This document shows, piece by piece, positions 7,368 to 18,900 of a stretch of 37,955 nucleotides of DNA. Source of the DNA: Flavobacterium sp. (GTDB lineage: Bacteria > Bacteroidota > Bacteroidia > Flavobacteriales > Flavobacteriaceae); NCBI RefSeq assembly GCF_028712645.1, contig NZ_JAQTPQ010000003.1, positions 1 to 37,955 on the forward strand, in the 5' to 3' direction. The translations under genes were made by a program, and so were the position numbers. The notes below the pieces were generated by a model that ran no database searches, was not told the origin of the DNA, and saw nothing but the letters and a program-made list of their open reading frames with translations. Within the stretch, counting starts at the first letter, position 1, and each line of letters begins with the position of its first letter.

Positions 7368-9905
7368 ATGAATAGGAACTTTATAGTTATATTATTTTTT
7401 TTCTGTGCTGTACAGATGCTCTATTCCCAAGAGGATGGAGTTGTTGCGTTTGCACTTCCAGTTCGGAATTCTTTAAAATTTAATAAATTCATCATCAACC
7501 CCACTTTTAGTTTTGTTAAAGAACAAAGTCCAATGCTTAGTTTTTATAATAAAAGACAATGGGCTCAATTTGACAATGCTCCACAAACCTTTCTTTTTAG
7601 TTATTCAGGAAGATTTAGGGAGAGCGAAGGAGTTGCTCTTGGATTGTTTCAGCAAAATTATGGTGTTTTAACCACTTTTGGTGCAGTTGCTAATTTTGCG
7701 CACAACATAACATTTCAGGAAGACAGTAATCTGACTTTTGGAATGAATTTAGGAATATACAAAAGCGGCTTAAATAAAGGAAAAGTAATTACAAATTATC
7801 CTGATCCATCGTTAGACAATATTCCATCAAATTCATTAATTACAGTAAGTCCAGGAATAAATTATGGGACTACTTTTCTTGATTTTGGTGTATCAGTAAA
7901 TAATTTAATATTATATAATCTCAAAACTTCAAAAATTATTGAAGATGATTCTGAAAAAAGTATAGAAGGGCATATAATGTACAACGGTTACATAGACTCC
8001 TATGGTTTTTTTGATAGAAGTAAATTTTCAGGTTTGATAAAAACCGAAATCAAAAAAGACAAAACCATTATTTCGGGATTAGCAATGTTAACTTTACTCA
8101 AAGGGTTATGGGTTCAAGCTGGGTATAATACCTTGTATGGAATGTCGGGAGGAATTGGGATGAATATAACTCCCAAAATTTCTATGGAATACAATTTTGA
8201 AAAAGGAACAGGGAATTTATCAAATTTTGGAGTTTCACACGAAATTGTTTTTGCCTATAAATTTAGCAGCAAAAAGTATGATTATGGAGACGACGAGGAT
8301 GAAGGATCAATTATTTCTGCTACCGAAAATCGAGTAAAAGTAACTCCTTTAAAAGAAATATCCCATCAAGAATATCAAAAATACAAAGAACAAAAAGAAG
8401 CACAATTGAAGTCCGAAGCGGAAGCCAAACTATTAGCTGCCGCAAAAGCAAAAGTAGATGCAGAAATAGCCTCAAAAGCAAAACTTGACGAAGCGGCCAG
8501 ATTAAAAGCAGAAGCAGATGCTAAAGCTAAACAATTAGCAGAATCCAAATTAAAAGCTAATTCAGGAATAGCTTCAAAAGCAAAACTTGCCGAAACGGCC
8601 AGACTGAAATCCGAAGCATATTTGAAATCCAAACAATTAGCAGAAGCAAAATTAAAAGCCGATGCAGCAGCAAAAGCAAAACTTGCTGAAGAATCAAGAT
8701 TGAAATCCGAAGCAGACGCGAAATTCAAACAATTAGCAGAAGCAAAATTAAAAGCCGATGCAGCAGCAAAAGCAAAACTTGCTGAAGAATCAAGATTGAA
8801 ATCCGAGGCAGACGCGAACTCCAAACAATTAGCAGAAGCAAAATTAAAAGCCGATGCAGCAGCAAAAGCAAAACTTGCTGAAGAATCAAGATTGAAATCC
8901 GAAGCAGACGCGAAATCCAAACAATTAGCAGAAGCAAAATTAAAAGCCGATGCAGCAGCAAAAGCAAAACTTGCTGAAGAAGCCAGATTGAAAGCAGAAG
9001 CAGATGCGGAAGCTAAACAATTAGCAGAAAAACCTAAAGACGAAAATGCTAAATCAATAGATGATTTGACAAAAATTGTAACAGATTCTAAAAAGGAACA
9101 ACAAGATTTAATAAGGCAGTTAAATGACAAAGTATCTGATAAAGAAAAAGATTTAAAAGATTTAAAAGAGGAAAATGATCTGAGTGAAAAAGGTATTTTT
9201 AAAGAGCCAAAACCATTCAAAAGCGTCACGGCTGAAAACATTGCATTAGAAAGTTTGGAATCTCAAATTGAGTTAATGAATCAATCTCAAAAAGAAAAAA
9301 TAGTTGCGTTAGATAATTTATATAAAGAAAGGATTAAAAATGGAGGTAATATAAATGATGTTACAAATCAATCCTATTTAAAAACAATTCAAGATCTTAA
9401 AGCAGAACACGTAAAAGCAATAAAATCGAATTTGGATTTAGTTTCAACTTTAGAAAAAATCAAAGTTGATACCGAGATTGAGAAAAAAAGAAGAATAAAA
9501 CGAGCCGCTTTTGCTAATAATCAAGACCGATATTTGCAAGATGTGGCTACATTAAAAAGAATAAAAGAAAAAACGGTTGTTAGCACAATTCCTTTAAAAG
9601 AATCTGATTTTGATTTTGGTGAAGAGCAGTCGAATGTTCAAGTTTTAAAAGATATTAAAAACACAGAAAAAGGATATTATTTAGTTGTTGCCGTACATGA
9701 CGATATAGTAAAAAGAGATAGTTTTTTAACTAAAACCGTAGCCTCAGGACAACCAAATGTTGATTTCTTCTATGATGTTAAATCAGGAAAATATTTCATT
9801 TATTGTGATAAATACGAATCAATAGAAGAAGCACAAAAAGGGATGGAGTCAAAAGGGAATAGACCCTATAATAGTAAAATGTCAGTAGTAAAAATAGAAA
9901 ATTAA
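7368..9905 (+). CDS. sprD: SprD: PorP/SprF-like outer-membrane protein with coiled-coil repeats and SPOR-like end
   Basis: The 845-aa protein has a signal peptide (to about LYSQ, residue 21) and a PorP/SprF-like beta-barrel to about 300 ('INPTFSFVKEQSP', 'FGMNLGIYKSG', alternating aromatic strands). A long Ala/Lys/Glu-rich coiled-coil follows (about 340-560), then a helical linker and a C-terminal SPOR-like module from about 764 ('GYYLVVAVHDD', 'KYFIYCDKYESIEEA'). PorP/SprF-type proteins work with T9SS type B cargo, so the abutting sprC gene suggests SprC as the partner. The SPOR-like end and coiled coil suggest contact with the peptidoglycan or periplasm. Near-identical 96-bp units encode part of the coiled coil, so its length could vary between strains. 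The name follows the F. johnsoniae gene order. Confidence 0.85.
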   Translation: MNRNFIVILFFFCAVQMLYSQEDGVVAFALPVRNSLKFNKFIINPTFSFVKEQSPMLSFYNKRQWAQFDNAPQTFLFSYSGRFRESEGVALGLFQQNYGVLTTFGAVANFAHNITFQEDSNLTFGMNLGIYKSGLNKGKVITNYPDPSLDNIPSNSLITVSPGINYGTTFLDFGVSVNNLILYNLKTSKIIEDDSEKSIEGHIMYNGYIDSYGFFDRSKFSGLIKTEIKKDKTIISGLAMLTLLKGLWVQAGYNTLYGMSGGIGMNITPKISMEYNFEKGTGNLSNFGVSHEIVFAYKFSSKKYDYGDDEDEGSIISATENRVKVTPLKEISHQEYQKYKEQKEAQLKSEAEAKLLAAAKAKVDAEIASKAKLDEAARLKAEADAKAKQLAESKLKANSGIASKAKLAETARLKSEAYLKSKQLAEAKLKADAAAKAKLAEESRLKSEADAKFKQLAEAKLKADAAAKAKLAEESRLKSEADANSKQLAEAKLKADAAAKAKLAEESRLKSEADAKSKQLAEAKLKADAAAKAKLAEEARLKAEADAEAKQLAEKPKDENAKSIDDLTKIVTDSKKEQQDLIRQLNDKVSDKEKDLKDLKEENDLSEKGIFKEPKPFKSVTAENIALESLESQIELMNQSQKEKIVALDNLYKERIKNGGNINDVTNQSYLKTIQDLKAEHVKAIKSNLDLVSTLEKIKVDTEIEKKRRIKRAAFANNQDRYLQDVATLKRIKEKTVVSTIPLKESDFDFGEEQSNVQVLKDIKNTEKGYYLVVAVHDDIVKRDSFLTKTVASGQPNVDFFYDVKSGKYFIYCDKYESIEEAQKGMESKGNRPYNSKMSVVKIEN
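8547..9032 (+). repeat. Tandem 96-bp coding repeats in sprD
   Basis: One 102-bp unit (8547-8648) is followed by four 96-bp units starting at 8649, 8745, 8841 and 8937. Each encodes 32 residues of the form KLKADAAAKAKLAEE..LKSEADAK.KQLAEA (residues about 394-555); the 102-bp unit encodes 34 with two extra residues. The middle units differ by only a few bases, which indicates recent duplication or gene conversion. Further diverged copies precede 8547. Confidence 0.92.
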
Positions 9906-9985
9906 GCAAAAAACAAATCAATTATAAAAACATATAATCTCTATTTTGAGATGCCTCTCTCAAAACAACATTAATAAAGAATCGT

Positions 9986-12900
9986 ATGAAATTAAAAAAC
10001 TACATCCTATATATTACTTTAATTTTTCTAAGTGTTTATTATGGCAATGCTCAAGTTAAAGTTCCCTTTTCGCCAAGATTACCAGGTGGAAGCATCAAAG
10101 TAAAAGGTGACATTAAACTAGTAGGTAATAGTATTGTCAATACTGGACCTATGGGATCTCCTGCAAATACGCCTTATGTTATCAATTCTGATAATAACGG
10201 CTTGAATATGGAGTATATTGATATTGATAGTGATGCCTCGACATTTAGTTCCAGTAGCGCTGATTTAAATATTGGCACAGCTTGCAAACGGATAGTATAT
10301 GCAGGATTGTATTGGTCTGCAACATATCCTTATGAAAGAAGTACAGATGCCGCTTCTAATATCGCAGGAACACCAAGAATTACAGATTTCAACACCATAA
10401 AATTCAAATTACCTGGAGGTGCATATCTTCCCATCACGGCCGACAATACTATTTTCGACGGTTTTAATATCGATCCGTTTATTAATTTTCCAGATTCTCC
10501 TTATGTGTGTTATAAGGATGTAACCAGTCTTTTGCAAGGATTACCAGATGCAGACGGTCAGTATGTGGTTGCCAATGTGCGCTCTGCAAAAGGGCAACGT
10601 GTTAATGGAATTTCAGCGGGTTGGTCATTAGTAGTTATTTATGAAGATCCAACATTACCAAGTAAATTCATATCAACATTTGACGGATTTGCAGGGATAC
10701 ATCGTGTAAATGCTCCTTCGGTAAATGTTACAATTAATGGTTTTCAAACTATTCCGTCAGGGCCAGTAAATTTCTCTATGGGAGTTGCCGCATTAGAAGG
10801 CGATAGAACAATACTTGGAGATCAATTTTTAATCAAGGCAAATTCAGTGGCAAGCTTTACGCCTGTTGGTGGAGCATTAAATCCGCCGGGAACAATTTTA
10901 GCACCACTTTCGGCCGATTTTTTTAACTCAACAATTACCAACAACGATACACAAGTACTTAGTCGAAATCCAGCAAGCACTAACACATTAGGTTTTGACT
11001 TAGATTTAGTTACTCCACCTAACCCATCAAATAGTATCATTCCTAATGGTGAAACTGGAGCTCAATTACAATTTACTACAACCACCACAAACGGTAGTGA
11101 CGCATACAGTGTGTTTTTGACTTCATTTGCAGTTGATATAATTGAACCCAAAATTATTCTCACAAAAGTTGTACAAGATCTATTAGGAAACAACATTGGT
11201 GGTGCAACAGTTAATCTGGGAGATACTATAGAATATGTTATAGGTTTTCAAAACGTTGGAAATGATAGCGCAACTTCATTTACTATAAAAGACATTCTTC
11301 CTGTAAACGTTGTTTTTAATCCAGCAACGGGGCTGACTCTACCATCAGGAGCAACCTATACTTATAATGCAGGAACAAGAACATTGCTATTTACGGTTCC
11401 AAATAATTTGGTAGAAAAAGGAGATTCTCGTAGTGAAATCAGGATTAGGGTAAGTGTTCCTATAGATTGTAATGTCTTTAAAACAGCTTGTTCAAAAGAA
11501 ATAAAAAATCAAGCTTTTGCTTCCTATAAAGGGGTTATAAATACAACTCAAATTACAGATGATCCAAGTTTATCTTTCTTCTCTTCGTGCGCATTATCTA
11601 CACCAACGGCTACTAATTTTTTGGCTAATGTATCTGGTTGTATTTATCCTAGTTCAGCGGTACTTTGTAGCGCAAGCGTTGAGCTAACAGCTGCTTCTGG
11701 TTATGATTCTTATTCTTGGTCAACTAGCCCAACAGGCATACCAGTAATTGGAACTAATCAAACCCTTACCGTAACAAGTTTAGGAACTTATTATGTGCGT
11801 GATACGGCGACTATTCCTTGTATATCAACTATTGATGAGGTAATTACAGTTGTCGATTTTAATTCAGGCTTAACAAATCCAGTCATTCCTTATGCCGATC
11901 AAATTCCTATTTGTCCTAATGATGGAAAAAAATTACCACTTATCTTTTTATGTGGGCTAAACGATCACAGATTGATACAAACAAATACTGGAGCGCTTAG
12001 TGTTATTTGGCAAAAACTGGATCCAACAAGCTGCCCTCCAATTGCGTTGCAAAGTTGTGCCAACGAAAACGCAACTTGTACTTGGAATCAAGTAGGGACA
12101 AGCCCTGATTTTGATGCAATTGACGAAGGTCAATATAGAGTTATACTAAATTATGCAGGAGGTTGTTTTAAAAGATTTTATTTCAATGTGTTTAAAAATC
12201 CTTTAGATCCAAAATTTACCGTTCAAGATATTATTTGTACCACACCAGGAAAAATAACAATAACTAATGTTCCCTTTGATTATATATATAGTTTAGATAA
12301 TCCCGCAGGGCCATATCAGGTTAGCCCAGTTTTTACACCTGTAAGCGCAGGTACACATCACGTTTATATACAACAATTAGGCGCGGGAGACAATGCGTGC
12401 TTGTTTGATGTTTTTCCAATAGTAATTAGAGCTCATGTATTTACTACAACTGTTACTCCAATTAGTCCATTGTGTTTTGGAGATAAAGGAAGTATTAAAG
12501 TAGCAGCATTTGATGCACAGCCCCAATATACTTTTTGTTTATATTCTGGGAATGCTGCTTTACCAGCAAATTTAATTCAATGTGTGGGACCAATTGCACA
12601 AGACAACTATGAGTTTCCAAACTTAAATCCAGGCACTTATACTGTAACTATAAATACTCAAGATGGTTGCAGCAATACAAAAACAGTGACGATTACTCCA
12701 ACTCCTTTATTAACGGCAACTTTAGCACTTACAAAACCGCTGACTCCATGTTCAAATGGCGAAATTACCATATATCCAGTTGGAGGCACACCGCCTTATT
12801 GTTATTTTATAAATGGTAATTCAGTGCCACAATGTGGTAGCAATGTTATTTCTGTTCCTGCTCCAGGAGGTACTTATAATATAGTTGTGGTAGATAAAAA

Positions 12901-15900
12901 CAATTGTACATTTACCTTACCTCCTATAACTGTTGTATCCACAGTAGCTCCGTCCTATAATATTATTAAGACAGATGCGCTTTGTTCAGGAACAAGCACA
13001 GGTACCATTACCATAAATGTAACTAATGCCAACGGAAATGCCATTCAATATAGCATAGACGGAGGAACAACTTGGTTAAATTCTAATGTGTTTAATAATC
13101 TTCCGGCGGGAAATTATACCGTTATGATTAAATATGTTACCGGAACAGCGGCTTGTACCATAACAAATCCTATTACAATAAACAATCCTAATCCAATTAC
13201 CGCCACTGTAACACTAACAACCGACTATACTTGTAATAGTGCAACAGGCAGCAGCACAAATCCTGGATTGGGAGTTATTACGGTTACTGGCGTTTCGGGA
13301 GGAACTGCACCATACACTTATTGTATTGGAGGAACTTGTCAAGCACCAACGGCATCAACCACCACTACTTTTACAGGACTTGTTAATGGTAATTATACTA
13401 TCACGATTAAAGATGCCAATGGTTGTTCCAAAACATTCTCAAAAACAATTACACCATTAAACCCACCTACAAATCTAACATTTTCAGCCACAGCATTAAC
13501 TTGCCCAGCAAACACAACAACTGTAACAATCAACAATGTCACTGGAGGCGTTAGCCCTTTTCAATATCAAATTGTTGCTGCTCCACCAGCCTTTTTAGGT
13601 TCGCTGCCAACACTATATCAAAATTCTAAAAATTTTAGTGGATTGCCTCCAGGAACTTATACTTTTCAGGTAATTGATTCCAAAGGATGTACATTCCAAA
13701 AAAGCTTTACTATTCCCGTAATACCACCAATAAAAGTTGTTGGTACTTTGCTAAATAATATTGTCTGCTTTGGCACAAATTCTGGGAATATAAGATTTAC
13801 TGTTACCAATCCGGGAACAACGGGTTATACTTACACCATTAATGGAGGCGCATCTATTGCAGGTCCAGGATCTGGAATAATAAACTTGACAAATCTTGCT
13901 ACTGGAGCCTATGTTATTATTGTTAAAAGCAACCAGACAACGTGTACTGATACAGCAACAATTACGGTTGTTGCACCACCATCTGCTTTGGCAATTACTA
14001 AAACTGTAACTCCAATATCGTGTACTAATAATGGAAGTGTTGTTATAAACGCATCTGGAGGTTGGGGAAGTTATTCTTATACCCTTACTCCTCCATCAGG
14101 ACCAGTAATTGGACCACAATTGAGCAATTCATTTACAAATTTGAGTACAGTAGGACTTTATACAATAACTGTAAAAGACTCGAATGGTTGTACAGTTAGT
14201 GACACTTTTACATTAGTGGCACCAGCAACACTTACTAGTAGTATTTCTGCCGCATCTGATTTTTGTTATGATGGGACAAATGCCGCTACAATAATTATTA
14301 CAGCAAGCGGCGGTGTTGCTCCTTTAACCTATAATATTAATGGAGGACTATTTGATACCAATAACATATTCGCAAATTTAACACCTGGTTCTTATACGAT
14401 AAAAGTAAAAGATGCGGCAGGTTGCGAGCTAACTTTGCCAATGCAAACGATAGCTTCACAACTTACAATAAGTAGTGTTCTTACCAAAGGAATAGATTGC
14501 ACAGTTTCTCCAAATGCTGTAATAACAAATACCATTGCAGGAGGTTATCCTCCTTACACCTACAAAGTGAATAGTAATGCCGGAGGTTATCCAGCTGGTC
14601 CGGGAACTGCAACTTCAACACCATTTACGTTTCCAACCGCAATAGCTGGGACATTTCAGTTTCAAATAACAGACAGTAAGGGTTGTGTGGCACAATCCAA
14701 CACTATTACAGTTGACCCAATAGTAAATCCAGTTATAAATTCTGTAATACAAACACAACAAATACTATGTGGAGGTGATGCAACTGCCACGATAAACGTG
14801 AATATTGATACCACAAAAGGAGTTGGTCCATTTGTGATAAATGTATTTAACAACACTACAAGCACGAATTATGGCACACAGACTTCTAGTTTACCAGCTG
14901 GAAATTATACAATTACAGTTACTGATGCCAATTCGTGTACAAATTCTAAACCAATTGCAATTAGTCAGCCTGTCCCTATCGCATTTACCGAAGTTTTGCT
15001 CCCTATAACTTGCACTGGCTCAGGAACTACTTTTGGGTCGATTTCTGTAACTGGATTAACAGGAGGAATCGCTCCATATACATACATCCTAACCAATAAT
15101 GTTGGAGACCCTACTCAAACTTATGTTGATGCCACGGGAGCAGATTATAGTTTTACTGTCTTGAATTTTGGGATTTATGAATTAGATGTTGTCGATTCGA
15201 ATAATTGTTCTGTAAAAAAACAAAATATAGTGATGTCGTCTCCACCTAGTGATTTAACAATTAACGCTTCGATACTGCCTTCAACTTGTGCCGCTGGGGG
15301 AACTATAATTGTAGAAGTTGCTGCGACATTTACTGGTGGACCATATCATTTTGCTATATATCAATCTCCATATCCGCCCTTTCCAGATCCTGCATATCAA
15401 CCTGCCGATGCTGGATTTCTTCTACAATCAACATTTACTGGGCTAACTCCTGGAGTTACTTATTCGTTTGTTGTTTATGATGAAACTACGCAATGTTATT
15501 ATTTCAAAACTGCCGATACTCCAGTTTTATCTCTTTCAAATTTAACAAGTACGGTAACTCCAAAAAATGTAACTTGTAAAGGAAATGCAGACGGGAATGT
15601 GTCATTTACGTTTGGTAATTATAATGCTACCTCTGTAAGTTATACCATCTATAATTCACTTACAAACACCGCTGTCGTGCCATCAGTTTCAGGAACAATA
15701 CCTGGATTGACGGGCTTGCCAACATCAGTTTCTAATGAAGGTCCTTTGGCACCAGGTACTTATTACATCTTATTTACAGAAAACGATGGTGCAAATGCTG
15801 GATGTACTAAAGCATCTTCAGCATTTACAATTACTGAATCGGCAACTTTATTAAGCATCACAGCTTCAGAAATTAAAAAAGATAATTGTAATCTAAATGC

Positions 15901-18900
15901 TGGTATAATTTCAGCAACTGGGCAAGGAGGAACAGCTCCGCTAACCTATCAAATTTTACTTGCCACTAGTCCTGCGCCCACAGCAGTTTCGACAGGTTGG
16001 AGCGCAACAAACAATACACTTAATACTGAATCTGGAAATTATGTGGCTTATGTAAAAGATGCCAATAATTGTATTGCATCTTTTCCTGTAATAGTAGGAT
16101 TAGATCCTACTCCAGTAATAACAGCAACAGTAACCAATCAATGTACAGCAACAGGAAGTAATTTTAGTATAGACGTCGTTTTGACAACTGTAGGAATTGC
16201 TCCTTATACTGTAATCATAGATGGTGCAGTGCCTGTAACAAAAACATTTCCGTTTACGATAACCAATTTGTCTCCCGGATTGCATACAGTTCAAATAAAA
16301 GACGCAAATGGTTGTGGCAACACAGTGTCAAATACTATTTATCCTGAATTAATTCTTTCGGCAAGTTTTACAACATTGCCTACCTGTCTTAATAACGATG
16401 GAACCATAACTGCCATTGCAGCAGGAGGTTCAGGTGCTTATACGTATAGTTTATTTGACAGCACAGGAACTATACCATTAGTACCTGCACAACCAAGTCC
16501 CGTTTTTCCGGCGCAACCGACAGGAAGTTATCAAGTGGAAGTTGTGGATACGAATACATTATGTTCCAAAAGTATGCCTATCTCGCTTGTATTGCCAACA
16601 GCAGTAACTTTTACAACAGCACCAAGTCCTGTGAGTTGTAATGGTGGTGCAAATGGTTCGATAACAGTAATTTTGCCTGTATCAAATGACAATCCAAATT
16701 ATTTGTATGAAACTATTGCGCCTTCACCAATTATTTTTGCACCACAATCATCCAATATTTTTGCAGGATTAACGGCGGGAACTTATACTATAAAAGTAAC
16801 TTCGGGTAGAGGCTGTAGTTTAACACAACCAGAAACTATTACGGAACCAAGTCCATTAACGGCCAACGGTTCTGCAACATCATTTGGATGTGCATCGGAT
16901 AATTCTGTGAACACATCCACACTTACGATTACAGAAAGTGGAGGCACGTCACCTTATAAATATAGTATTGACGGCAGCAGTTATTTTACAACCAATATCT
17001 TTGATATTACTGATACTGGCGCAATTCAAAACATTACGGTTTATGTTCAAGATGATAATGGATGTATTGCAACCAACACTGTAATTATTAATCCTTTGCC
17101 AAAACTAACGTCCGCAACCGTGGCTATAGCTACACCTATTGATTGTAACAACACGGGATCAGTTTCAATATCAGTAACAGGTGGATCAGGAAATTTTAAC
17201 TATCAATTGTTGCCAAGCGGAATTCCACAGCCATCAAACACGTTTAGCATTTCAACTCCTGGCGATTATTATTTTCAGGTAAATGACTTGACAACAGGCT
17301 GTCATATAGAAACGTTGCCCTACACCGTTTTGCCCTATAATACAATAGATGTTGTGGCAACAACAACATCGGATGTAATTTGTTTTGGAGATGCAAATGG
17401 CACAATTGAAATAAATGTTACAGGATATTCTGGAGCTTATTCATACAATGTGTTCAACGGAGTAATTCTCCAAACATCAGGAATAGGAAATACGAGTACA
17501 AATCCGCTTCCTATAACAGGATTACCTTCTGGTAATTATACCGTAGAAGTTACTGAAACTGTAAGTCCATTTTGTGTAAAAACTTCAAATTTAGTTATTA
17601 TTGAATCGCCAATAGCACCATTAACACTCTCGGCTTCCGAAACATCAAATGTAACTTGTGATAACAACAAAGGAACAATTACTGCAATCGCAACTGGCGG
17701 TTGGGGAATACTTGAATATCAGTTAATAGGCCCGATAAGTCAAGTGTATTCTTCCAATAGTACTTTTATTGATTTGGTAGCAGGAACTTATACCATAAAT
17801 GTAAAAGACACAAAAGGATGTACACAAACAAAATTTGTAACATTAACAACTCCAAATCCTATAAATGCAACTGTAACTCCAAGTGTAGGAACTGTTGCTT
17901 GTAATGGAGATAAAAACGCCAGCATAAATATTACAAATGTAACAGGCGGACAAGGAAGCAATTATACTTATACATTGAACACCATTTTGCCAACGCCTTC
18001 AAGTTCAGGACCACAAAGCACTCCTATTTTTGATGGGTTAGGAGCAGGAACGTATAACGTAACCGTACAAGATGGTTATAATTGTATTTATACATCTGTA
18101 AATATTGTTATTGGGGAACCATCAATTATAACAGTAGATTTAAAAGTTGCAACCAATCAATCTTGTTTTAATCAAACAACACTGACTTTGACAGCAAGCG
18201 GAGGAACACCTCCCTACACTTATAGCGCAGACGGAATTAGTTATTCAGCAGGAACATTTAATCCGTCAATAACATTTGCAGTGCCAGTAGGAACCTATCA
18301 TTATTATGTTAAAGACAATAACGGTTGCATGAGCTTTGTTTCGAATGATATTAATATTGATCCTTTAACGCCTTTATCATTAACTACAAACACAGAAACA
18401 AATTTAACCATAAACTGTACAGGAGAAAGTACAGGGGTTATAAATGTTTCTGCGCAAGGTGCTTTGGGTAATTATGTTTATACACTACTCAACGGAGTTG
18501 GTGTTCCAATTGCTACAGAGCCATCACAAGGACCAACAGTTACTGCAAATTTTACAGGATTAATTGCAGGAACATATATTGTAAGAGTGATGAGTGGTGA
18601 TTGTAGTTTAGACTCCACAGTCTTTACAATAAGCGAACCCACAACACCGATAACTGCAACATATACACTAACAGATGTAAGTTGCAACGGAGCCAACAAC
18701 GGAAAAATTGTAATTAATGCTTCTGGCGGAACTGGAATTATTAGATATGCTATTTCTCCTCAAAGAAATCAATTTTTCACAACAAGTACATTTGATAATC
18801 TTGCTCCAGGCAATTATGATGTAATTGTGCAAGATGAAAACGGATGTATTGCACCTATTAATTTTGATATAAGCGAACCAACACCAGTAGCGGTCACTAT

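Noticed and set aside
8547-9032. CRISPR-like array
   Set aside because: The repeats are in frame, contiguous without unique spacers, and encode a coiled coil in sprD.
8375-9241. 288-codon minus-strand frame opposite the sprD repeats
   Set aside because: It mirrors the Ala/Lys/Glu repeats as Phe/Ala/Ser low complexity; a repeat artefact.
13239-13460. Short frame within sprB on the plus strand, and several minus-strand frames in sprB
   Set aside because: They are shadows in a repetitive gene and have no start signals or recognisable content.
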